A stretch of DNA of 11,557 nt from Gammaproteobacteria bacterium (GTDB lineage Bacteria > Pseudomonadota > Gammaproteobacteria > Chromatiales > Chromatiaceae). The translations under genes were made by a program, and so were the position numbers. This document shows positions 1 through 5,613 of this stretch, piece after piece; within the stretch, counting starts at the first letter, position 1, and each line of letters starts with the position of its first letter. The stretch covers positions 1-11,557 of the forward strand of contig JADWMH010000047.1 of NCBI GenBank assembly GCA_015767355.1, written 5' to 3'. The notes under the pieces are model-generated. The model worked only from the letters and a program-made list of their open reading frames with translations. It had not been told where the DNA came from and ran no database searches.

Positions 1-75
1 CGCTGATTCTATCTGAAACCATAGGGATTGCGTAGCTTCATCCGACAGATTCACTTATGATGCTGTTGCCATATC

Positions 76-100
76 ATTAACCACGAATATTCCTCGAATC
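76..100 (+). repeat. Degenerate copy of the ACCACGAA repeat family, weak
   Basis: The stretch contains TTAACCACGAAT followed by CTCGAATC. It resembles the ACCACGAAA-type repeats at 2326-2346 and 11471-11491 but is much more diverged. The surrounding bases 1-268 hold no supportable gene. They are AT-rich and otherwise contain only the FNR-like site, candidate -10 elements and a 6-bp hairpin (CGCCAT 182-187 with ATGGCG 194-199). Confidence 0.25.
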
Positions 101-149
101 TAATATTTATGACATGCGGCATGACTATAAAAAAAACTTTATTGCAATA

Positions 150-163
150 TTGATTAATCTCAA
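150..163 (+). promoter_or_regulatory. FNR/ANR-type binding site, candidate
   Basis: The sequence TTGAT-TAAT-CTCAA matches the FNR/ANR/CRP-family consensus TTGAT-N4-ATCAA at 9 of 10 defined bases. It lies about 106 bases before the hemerythrin-like start codon. A possible -10 element TACAAT (190-195, 5/6 to consensus) would put the transcript start near 202 and the site centre near -45, close to class II activator spacing. A second option, TTGCAA (142-147) with TAGAAT (164-169) and a 16-base spacer, would place the site inside the promoter, where it would repress. The motif is directly visible; its function is inferred. A 14-base motif in AT-rich DNA can arise by chance. Confidence 0.45.
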
Positions 164-268
164 TAGAATGAATATATCTATCGCCATCATACAATGGCGT
201 CAACTTCCTGATTATGAATGCGCGTGCATTTTGCCATATCAATTTATTTAAGGAGAATGGTGGAGAAA

Positions 269-718
269 ATGATTACTTATGATGATCTCAATTCACAGAA
301 TGACAGAATTACAGAGCTGTCCCATGTACTGAACAAATTGCTGTCTGACCACGGTTTGTGTAATGCAGATGTTACCTGCGATCTGTTTTTCCAGTATGTT
401 GAAAATGTACAGGATCACCTGAAACTGGAGGACAGGCATATCTACCGTCAAATGCTGACACACAGGGACCAGAGCGTCAGGAATACTGCGACTAAATTCA
501 TGTCCGGCCAGGTGGAAATCAAACGCGTATTCGCATCCTATCTGAGGAAATGGTGCAAAAAGCGCGGGCATGAGCTGAAAATCAATGATTATGAGCAGTT
601 TGCGAAAGAGACGGATGAGATGTTTGAACTGGTCCTGGATCGCATCCAGGATGAATCAGAAAACCTGTTTCCACTGCTGCGCCAAATTACCGGTGAGAAT
701 CATCTGCTGGTAGCTTGA
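269..718 (+). CDS. Hemerythrin-like (HHE) domain protein, metal site partly lost
   Basis: Encodes 149 residues predicted to form the four-helix hemerythrin fold, a cytoplasmic di-iron domain that binds or senses oxygen or nitric oxide. The first half keeps the pattern: H19 in helix A, then H50 and E54 in a HxxxE motif. In the second half, the helix D motif reads RIQDESENLFPLL (125-137), so the usual His is R125 while E129 and LFPLL remain. The helix C His also seems absent (VEIKRVF, 82-88). It may therefore bind one metal, bind none, or be structural. The ATG at 269 follows GGAG with a short spacer; an in-frame ATG at 257 lies 1 base after AGGAG and would add four residues. It is a single gene behind an FNR-like site. 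The family is likely, the exact role unknown. Confidence 0.8.
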   Translation: MITYDDLNSQNDRITELSHVLNKLLSDHGLCNADVTCDLFFQYVENVQDHLKLEDRHIYRQMLTHRDQSVRNTATKFMSGQVEIKRVFASYLRKWCKKRGHELKINDYEQFAKETDEMFELVLDRIQDESENLFPLLRQITGENHLLVA

Positions 719-722
719 TAAT

Positions 723-811
723 AAGTTTGCAGTTGGCAGTTTTCAGTCGTCAGACAATGGCGGGATGCGCTGTCGCTTATGCCGCCCTACAAAACTGCCT
801 ACTGCCAACTT
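723..811. repeat. Composite inverted-repeat element, GCAGTTGGCAGT arms around a half GCGACAGCGCAT element
   Basis: Arms of 21 bases at 723-743 and 791-811 are complementary at 19 of 21 positions (core GCAGTTGGCAGTTTT). Between them, 751-778 matches 2144-2171 at 27 of 28 bases, and 765-790 resembles the right arm of the element at 5130-5156. It appears to be one half of that repeat enclosed by a different inverted repeat. It fills the gap between the hemerythrin-like gene and trpB and could act as a transcription-attenuating hairpin, though no T-tract follows. Confidence 0.75.
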
Positions 812-893
812 TCTCCCCTCTCGCAGGTGTAGCCAATTCTCTGTGCTCCCGCCTCACAAAACAATCTGAACTAAACAACCGAAGGAATCCCCA

Positions 894-2090
894 ATGATCG
901 AAACATCTCTGATGCCTGATGAAAACGGCTATTTTGGCGAATATGGAGGGCAGATAATCCCTCCGGAACTGATACAGATCATGAATGACATCAATGATGC
1001 CTACGATGAAATTCGCCACACAAGCGCATTTCAGGATGAGTTGGCTGATCTGAATAAACACTATGTGGGGCGTCCCAGTCCGATCTATTACGCAAAAAAA
1101 TTGAGTAAACAGGTTGGCGGTGCGCGCATCTTCTTCAAACGTGAAGATCTCAACCACACCGGTGCGCACAAGATCAATCACTGCCTTGGCGAGGCGTTGC
1201 TGGCGAAGCATATGGGGAAAACCAAGGTGCTGGCGGAAACCGGCGCCGGACAGCATGGTGTGGCGCTGGCCACGGCCTGTGCGCTGATGGATCTCGAGTG
1301 TGAAATTCACATGGGTGAAATCGATATCGAGAAGGAGCACCCCAATGTCACCAAGATGAAGATTCTTGGCTGCAAACTGGTTCCGGTGACACGAGGTACA
1401 AAAACCCTGAAAGATGCCGTTGACAGTGCTTTTGAAGAGTACCTGAAGGATCCTGTCAACTACTTCTATGCGATCGGTTCTGTTGTCGGGCCTCACCCTT
1501 TCCCCCGCATGGTGCGTGATTTCCAGAGCATTGTCGGTAAAGAGGCGCGCGCCCAGTTTCTTGAAGAGCAGGGAAAACTGCCGGATATAGTCATGGCCTG
1601 CGTCGGTGGCGGATCCAATGCTATCGGGCTATTCACTGAATTTTTGCCTGATGAATCAGTCGAGATGATTGGTGTCGAACCGGCCGGCAAAGGCCTGGAT
1701 ACCCCGGATAATGCGGCGACACTGACGCTGGGCAGCAAGGGCGCCCTGCATGGTTTCAAGTGCTACAACCTGCAGGATGATAATGGTGAGCCGCTTCCGG
1801 TCTACTCGATTGCGTCGGGTCTCGATTATCCTGGTGTCGGCCCGCAGCACTGTTATCTGAAAGATCTCGGACGTGTCCGTTATGAGTCCGTCGACGACAA
1901 AGCCTGTCTTGATGCCTTCATGACCCTGTCACGCACCGAAGGGATTATCCCTGCCCTCGAGAGCGCCCATGCTGTTGCCTACGCAATGGATATCGCAAAG
2001 GATATGTCTCCCGATCAGACCATCCTGATCAACCTCTCGGGCCGTGGCGACAAGGATGCAGATTTTGTCGCAGAGCGTCTATCTCTGTAA
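894..2090 (+). CDS. trpB: Tryptophan synthase beta subunit
   Basis: PLP enzyme that condenses indole with L-serine to give L-tryptophan, normally in an alpha2-beta2 complex with TrpA in the cytoplasm. The 398-residue length is typical. Visible motifs: FGEYGG (14-19); NHTGAHKIN (87-95) with the PLP Schiff-base lysine K93; AETGAGQHG (114-122) with the catalytic glutamate E115; the phosphate-binding loop GGGSNAIG (238-245); GLDYPGVGPQH (309-319); and LSGRGDKD (381-388), whose serine contacts the PLP pyridine nitrogen. All catalytic residues I can place are intact and it follows the TrpB1 pattern, not TrpB2. GAAGGA (881-886) sits 7 bases before the ATG, a good ribosome binding site. No trpA, trpF or other trp gene flanks it, unlike the usual trpFBA order, so it is an orphan or second copy. 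Repeats border both ends. Confidence 0.96.
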   Translation: MIETSLMPDENGYFGEYGGQIIPPELIQIMNDINDAYDEIRHTSAFQDELADLNKHYVGRPSPIYYAKKLSKQVGGARIFFKREDLNHTGAHKINHCLGEALLAKHMGKTKVLAETGAGQHGVALATACALMDLECEIHMGEIDIEKEHPNVTKMKILGCKLVPVTRGTKTLKDAVDSAFEEYLKDPVNYFYAIGSVVGPHPFPRMVRDFQSIVGKEARAQFLEEQGKLPDIVMACVGGGSNAIGLFTEFLPDESVEMIGVEPAGKGLDTPDNAATLTLGSKGALHGFKCYNLQDDNGEPLPVYSIASGLDYPGVGPQHCYLKDLGRVRYESVDDKACLDAFMTLSRTEGIIPALESAHAVAYAMDIAKDMSPDQTILINLSGRGDKDADFVAERLSL

Positions 2091-2095
2091 AAAGC

Positions 2096-2171
2096 TGGCA
2101 GTTGGCAGCAACGTAGGGTGCAATAAGCGACAGCGCATTGCACCAGACAATAGCGGGATGCGCTGTCGCTT
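2096..2171. repeat. Palindromic intergenic repeat, GCGACAGCGCAT family, copy 2
   Basis: Starts with CTGGCAGTTGGCAG, as copy 1 does, then a 27-base arm (2112-2138, starting CGTAGGGTGCAATAAG) that matches the reverse complement of 5130-5156 at 26 of 27 bases. AAGCGACAGCGCAT (2125-2138) pairs perfectly with 2158-2171. A second perfect pairing, GGTGCAAT (2117-2124) with ATTGCACC (2137-2144), crosses the first, so only one can form. It starts 5 bases after the trpB stop codon. Confidence 0.8.
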
Positions 2172-2175
2172 TCCT

Positions 2176-2230
2176 CTCGTTCCCACCGTCCCCGGTGGGT
2201 ATGCATTCCCACGCAAAGCATGGGAACGAG
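2176..2230. repeat. Palindromic repeat, CTCGTTCCCA family
   Basis: Outer arms CTCGTTCCCA (2176-2185) and TGGGAACGAG (2221-2230) are perfectly complementary. Inside, CCCACCG (2182-2188) pairs with CGGTGGG (2193-2199) around a TCCC loop, and GTGGG (2195-2199) can pair with CCCAC (2208-2212). From general knowledge, similar palindromes recur between genes in many environmental Proteobacteria. Nothing suggests coding. Confidence 0.75.
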
Positions 2231-2239
2231 GTAAATATT

Positions 2240-2350
2240 TTTCACCACAGATTCACACAGATGAACACAGATTAGTAATTGCATCAATATCTGTGTGTAT
2301 CAGTATTTATCTGTGGTTAATTCTCTTTTTTCGTGCCTTTCGTGGTTGAA
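2240..2350. repeat. ACCACAGAT / ACCACGAAA repeat cluster
   Basis: The left part has iterated CACAGAT units (ACCACAGAT 2244-2252, CACACAGAT 2254-2262, ACACAGAT 2265-2272). These are answered on the right by ATCTGTGT (2289-2296) and ATCTGTGGT (2309-2317), forming a long imperfect inverted repeat. It is followed by 2326-2346, which read on the minus strand matches 11471-11491 at 20 of 21 bases. The repeat ends 6 bases before the dppB ATG. With the two preceding elements it accounts for nearly the whole 262-base trpB-dppB gap. Confidence 0.75.
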
Positions 2351-2352
2351 AA

Positions 2353-3261
2353 ATGATTTCGCGCCTGCTCTCCGCTTTGATCACCCTGCTTGGCGTCATC
2401 ACCCTGGTCTTCTTTCTGATTCATTTTATTCCCGGTGATCCGGTTGAATATATCCTGGGTGATTCAGCAAGACCCGCCGACCGCAATGCACTGCGCCTGC
2501 AGTTGGGACTCGATCAGCCGCTGCTTCAACAATACAGCAGCTATCTGATCAATCTGCTGTCACTGGACCTTGGCAGATCTCTGCACAGCAATCAGTCAGT
2601 CACTGCTTTACTGGCGGAGCGATTTCCAGCAACCCTGGAGCTGGCGCTGGCCGCTTTTCTCATTGCGGTGACGATTGCAGTTCCGCTTGGCGTCATGGCG
2701 GCCAGGAGACGGGGAACCGCCTGGGACAGCAGCGCCATGACCATGTCGCTGCTGGGCGTATCGATTCCCAACTTCTGGCTTGGACCAATGCTGATCCTGC
2801 TGTTTTCACTATGGCTTGGATGGACGCCGGTGAGCGGCCGTGAGCAGGCAGGCTCGCTGATCCTGCCGGCGATCACGCTTGGCGCATCGTTGTCAGCCGT
2901 GCTGGCGCGAATGGTGCGCAGTACGCTGCTGGAGGTGCTCAATGAAGATTACATCCGCACCGCCAGGGCAAAAGGCCTCAAAGAGAGCAGTGTCATCTGG
3001 AGACACGCATTGATGAATGCGATGCTGCCCGTCGTGACCCTGCTGGGACTGCAGCTGGGCGCCTTGCTGGCAGGCGCTGTCATTACTGAAACGGTGTTCT
3101 CCTGGCCGGGCATCGGCTCACTGCTGATCGAATCGATTCAGAAGCGGGATTACCCGCTCGTGCAGGGGTGTGTATTACTGGTTGCAGTGAGTTACCTGTT
3201 GATCAATACAACCACGGATCTCCTCTATCAACTGCTGGACCCGAGGATCAGGACGCCGTGA
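2353..3261 (+). CDS. ABC transporter permease, DppB/OppB type (peptide/nickel import family)
   Basis: One of two inner-membrane permease subunits of a peptide- or nickel-type ABC importer. The 302 residues have the DppB plan: an N-terminal membrane segment (about 3-25) ending in FIPGDPVEYILG (25-36), a periplasmic stretch containing LGLDQPLLQQY (51-61), then a BPD_transp_1 domain with about five more membrane segments. The ATPase-coupling EAA-like loop is DYIRTARAKGL (199-209) followed by WRHALMNAMLP (216-226). The C-terminus LLDPRIRTP is typical. The ATG is supported by the family N-terminus, but no clear Shine-Dalgarno precedes it because a repeat runs almost to the start codon. It overlaps the next permease by 4 bases. 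No binding protein or ATPase gene is adjacent, so the substrate (dipeptide, oligopeptide, nickel or other) cannot be assigned. Confidence 0.9.
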   Translation: MISRLLSALITLLGVITLVFFLIHFIPGDPVEYILGDSARPADRNALRLQLGLDQPLLQQYSSYLINLLSLDLGRSLHSNQSVTALLAERFPATLELALAAFLIAVTIAVPLGVMAARRRGTAWDSSAMTMSLLGVSIPNFWLGPMLILLFSLWLGWTPVSGREQAGSLILPAITLGASLSAVLARMVRSTLLEVLNEDYIRTARAKGLKESSVIWRHALMNAMLPVVTLLGLQLGALLAGAVITETVFSWPGIGSLLIESIQKRDYPLVQGCVLLVAVSYLLINTTTDLLYQLLDPRIRTP

Positions 3262-4052
3262 AACAGTGGATTGCAATGGCCATCCTGCTGCTGTGGATTG
3301 CGGCGGCCCTGCTGGAGCCGCTGCTGCCGATCTCACCTGATGAAATACATCTGCCTGCTATTCTCGCTGCGCCATCAGCTGATTTCTGGCTGGGAAATGA
3401 TGGATTGGGACGTTCGGTCGCCGAGCGGCTGATTGCCGGGGCGCGTATCGCTTTTGTGGTGGCTTTCTCGACAGTGCTTGTTTCTGCGCTTGCGGGAACG
3501 GTGATTGGAGCAGTCAGTGGCTATGTCGGCGGTGCGCTCGATCATTTTATCTCCAGAGTGATCGACATCATGCTGGCGTTCCCGGGGATTCTGCTGGCCA
3601 TTGCGCTGGCTGCAATACTCGGTCCGGGCATCGAAAACCTGATTATTGCTATCTCCAGTGTCGGCTGGGTGGGATATGCCAGGCTGGCGCGTTCACAGGC
3701 GATGAGTCTGCGCACACGTGAGCACATCACAGCGGCTATTGCACTTGGCAGCGGTCAGGGAAGAATCGTCTTCCGCCACCTGCTTCCCCTGATGATGGCG
3801 CCGCTGCTGGTCGAAGCCAGCTTTGGCATCGCTGCAGTGATCGTCGCCGAAGCCGGGCTCTCATTTCTCGGCCTCGGAGTACAGCCGCCGCAGGCGTCCT
3901 GGGGCAGCATGATCCGTGAAGGGGCGGGGTTTCTGCTGGTTGCCCCGCATCTCGCCATTTTTCCCGGTATCGCCATCATGCTGGTGGTGCTCTCTGCAAA
4001 CCTGCTGGGCGACTGGATGAGGGACAGGCTGGATGTGCGCCAAAACATGTAA
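3258..4052 (+). CDS. ABC transporter permease, DppC/OppC type
   Basis: Second permease half, pairing with the upstream DppB-type protein to form the membrane channel. I chose the GTG at 3258: it overlaps the previous stop as GTGA, the usual sign of translational coupling, and AGGA lies a few bases upstream. This gives 264 residues beginning VKQWIAMAILLLW. An upstream ATG at 3168 is in frame but would bury 90 bases in the preceding gene. Features: N-terminal membrane segment (about 4-20), FWLGNDGLGRSVAERLIAGA (43-62, matching the DppC LGTDxLGRDxxSRxxxGAR pattern), several further membrane segments, the EAA-like loop REHITAAIALG (154-164) with FRHLLPLMMAPLL (172-184), and AEAGLSFLGLGVQPPQASWG (197-216), a strong DppC signature. 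No ATPase gene follows; the next gene is ppk2, after a 152-base gap. Confidence 0.9.
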   Translation: MKQWIAMAILLLWIAAALLEPLLPISPDEIHLPAILAAPSADFWLGNDGLGRSVAERLIAGARIAFVVAFSTVLVSALAGTVIGAVSGYVGGALDHFISRVIDIMLAFPGILLAIALAAILGPGIENLIIAISSVGWVGYARLARSQAMSLRTREHITAAIALGSGQGRIVFRHLLPLMMAPLLVEASFGIAAVIVAEAGLSFLGLGVQPPQASWGSMIREGAGFLLVAPHLAIFPGIAIMLVVLSANLLGDWMRDRLDVRQNM

Positions 4053-4204
4053 ATGAAGCGATGGGGTTGGAGTCATAATTTTCCATCTATCAGGATCAGA
4101 GTCAGATTATCTTTCCCATTACTTTTTATCAGGAAATACTCGCATCAAATGCCATCTGCTGGTAACCTCACCATCAATTGGTTTTTTCAGTGAGGAGATC
4201 CATC

Positions 4205-5065
4205 ATGGTGCATAAAAAGAATAAAAATGTGGAGAGCAACAAAGTCGAGGTTCATGAAGAGAGTGAGCGCAAGAGGAAGAAGGGTAAGAAAATTGCGAAA
4301 GATGTCTATGAAAAGGAGCTGTTTCGTCTCCAGGTAGAGCTGGTCAAGCTGCAGGAGTGGGTCAAGCACAGTGGACTCAAGGTCGTAGTCGTTTTCGAGG
4401 GGCGTGATGCCGCCGGCAAGGGCGGCGTGATCAAGCGTATCGCACAGTATCTCAATCCGCGCATTTGCAGAATTGCCGCGCTGCCGGCCCCCACCGAGAG
4501 AGAGACCACGCAGTGGTATTTCCAGCGCTATTCACCGCATCTTCCCTCTGCCGGTGAAATCGTACTGTTCGATCGCAGCTGGTACAATCGCGCCGGCGTC
4601 GAACGTGTCATGGGATTTTGCACCGAGGAGGAGTATCGCGAATTTCTGCGCTCCTGTCCTGAATTTGAACGCATGCTGGTGCGCTCCGGTATTATTCTGA
4701 TCAAGTACTGGTTCTCGGTCTCTGACGAGGAGCAGGAGAAGCGTTTTCAGAGTCGTCTCAGCGAACCACTGAAACGCTGGAAGCTCAGCCCGATGGATCT
4801 GGAGTCACGCTCACGCTGGCTTGAATACTCCAAGGCCAAGGATCAGATGTTCGCACATACGGATATCAAGCAGGCGCCCTGGTACGTGGTCAACTCCGAC
4901 ATCAAGAAACATGCACGCCTCAACTGTATCCAGCATTTGCTGACCCAGATTCCCTTTGAGGATCTGACGCCAGAGCCGATCGAACTGCCGAAAAGAAATG
5001 AGGGTGTCGGCTATGTCCGCCCGCCGATGTCGGATCAGACCTTTGTTCCCGAAATCTATCCCTGA
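4205..5065 (+). CDS. ppk2: Polyphosphate kinase 2, class I type
   Basis: Cytoplasmic PPK2-family enzyme that transfers phosphate between polyphosphate and nucleotides. Class I members act mainly as polyP-dependent NDP kinases, making ATP or GTP from polyphosphate. The 286 residues hold one PPK2 domain: Walker A GRDAAGKGG (66-74), APTERETTQWYFQRY (95-109), Walker B region FDRSWYNRAGVERVMGF (122-138), and the lid RLSEPLKRWKLSPMD (184-198). These match class I enzymes better than class II/III, though class cannot be proved by eye. The first 32 residues are highly charged and lysine-rich, a possible polyP-binding or disordered extension. The ATG at 4205 follows GAGGAG with good spacing; an in-frame ATG at 4178 lacks one. 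The 152-base upstream gap shows no convincing promoter or Pho box. It is monocistronic, convergent with the YkgJ-type gene across two repeats. Confidence 0.94.
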   Translation: MVHKKNKNVESNKVEVHEESERKRKKGKKIAKDVYEKELFRLQVELVKLQEWVKHSGLKVVVVFEGRDAAGKGGVIKRIAQYLNPRICRIAALPAPTERETTQWYFQRYSPHLPSAGEIVLFDRSWYNRAGVERVMGFCTEEEYREFLRSCPEFERMLVRSGIILIKYWFSVSDEEQEKRFQSRLSEPLKRWKLSPMDLESRSRWLEYSKAKDQMFAHTDIKQAPWYVVNSDIKKHARLNCIQHLLTQIPFEDLTPEPIELPKRNEGVGYVRPPMSDQTFVPEIYP

Positions 5066-5078
5066 TAAACAAAACAAC

Positions 5079-5156
5079 CGTAGGGCGGTATAAGCGACAG
5101 CGCATCCCTCAAATGGCTTGTGTGGTGCAATGCGCTATCGCTTATTGCACCCTACG
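5079..5156. repeat. Palindromic intergenic repeat, GCGACAGCGCAT family, copy 3 (most complete)
   Basis: Two 27-base arms, 5079-5105 and 5130-5156, are complementary at 23 of 27 positions around a 24-base centre. The left arm contains TAAGCGACAGCGCAT and the right arm ATGCGCTATCGCTTATTGC. It lies 13 bases after the ppk2 stop codon and could form a long hairpin downstream of both convergent genes, perhaps serving as a bidirectional terminator or 3'-end stabiliser. Confidence 0.8.
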
Positions 5157-5166
5157 CTCTTCCTCA

Positions 5167-5238
5167 TGTCATCTCGAACGTATGTGAGAAATCTTGTGCA
5201 TCACCAACAAAAGATTTCTCCCTTTGGTCGAAATGACA
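5167..5238. repeat. Inverted repeat, TGTCAT...GAGAAATCTT family
   Basis: The left arm, 5167-5195 (TGTCATCTCGAACG then GAGAAATCTT), pairs imperfectly with the right arm, 5211-5238 (AAGATTTCTC then TCGAAATGACA), around a 15-base centre. The arm ends pair best. With the preceding element it fills the 177-base gap between the convergent ppk2 and YkgJ-type genes. The right arm ends 4 bases beyond the YkgJ-type stop codon. Confidence 0.7.
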
Positions 5239-5242
5239 GGAT

Positions 5243-5608
5243 CTACATCCCCCAGCGCTTGAAGCGTTTTTTGCAGTAAGCCAGCAGTTCGGAGTAGTTT
5301 CTGAAATAGAGTTCGAAGTGTTTGTGGGCGGGTTCATCAAATTCGCACCAATCATTCTCGTAATCACGGCAAATCTGCGGGCGGCTTGTGTAGATACCGC
5401 AGATGCCGCCAGCCTGCAGATGTTCGCAGCGGCCGTGAAACATCAGGTACCAGCCACTCTCATCTTTGTAGGCTTCTACGCCCTGGTGGGAAACCTGCCA
5501 CAGCAGATGCTCGAAGTCCACCTTGCTGCGCGGTGTTCCAAGCGCTTCTGTCATGTAGCTGCAACATACAGATTGTGTGCAGCGGCTGCATTTATTCTCT
5601 AGCTGCAT
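5243..5608 (-). CDS. YkgJ-family cysteine-cluster protein (putative Zn/Fe-binding)
   Basis: Small cytoplasmic protein of 121 residues with the YkgJ-type cysteine cluster. Visible cysteines: C7, C10, C15, C16, C61, C70, C80 and C88. They form the pattern CxxC-x4-CC, then C-x8-C, then GIYTSRPQIC (71-80), which closely matches the family signature C..Y..RP..C. Members are predicted to chelate zinc or iron or to hold an iron-sulfur centre; their biochemical role is not established. It starts 5 bases after the rhlB stop, and its AGGA ribosome binding site overlaps that stop codon, so it is very likely co-transcribed and translationally coupled with rhlB. This hints at a link to RNA metabolism, which remains inference. 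It converges with ppk2. Confidence 0.88.
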   Translation of the reverse strand: MQLENKCSRCTQSVCCSYMTEALGTPRSKVDFEHLLWQVSHQGVEAYKDESGWYLMFHGRCEHLQAGGICGIYTSRPQICRDYENDWCEFDEPAHKHFELYFRNYSELLAYCKKRFKRWGM

Positions 5609-5613
5609 TCTTC

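Noticed and set aside
1..35. Possible C-terminal tail of a plus-strand gene ending at TAG (33-35)
   Set aside because: Only ten codons are visible and nothing identifies a protein.
51..242. 63-codon minus-strand frame in the AT-rich leader
   Set aside because: No recognisable family, it overlaps the FNR-like site and promoter, and I see no good ribosome binding site.
777..1496. 239-codon minus-strand frame opposite trpB
   Set aside because: It is the antisense shadow of a clearly coding gene and has no recognisable domain.
2044..2349. 101-codon frame across the trpB end and the repeat-filled gap
   Set aside because: It is translated repeat DNA, with no start signal and no family.
4070..4087. 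Possible Pho box upstream of ppk2 (GAGTCAT-AATT-TTCCATC)
   Set aside because: The first half matches the PhoB half-site at 5 of 7 bases but the second half does not match.
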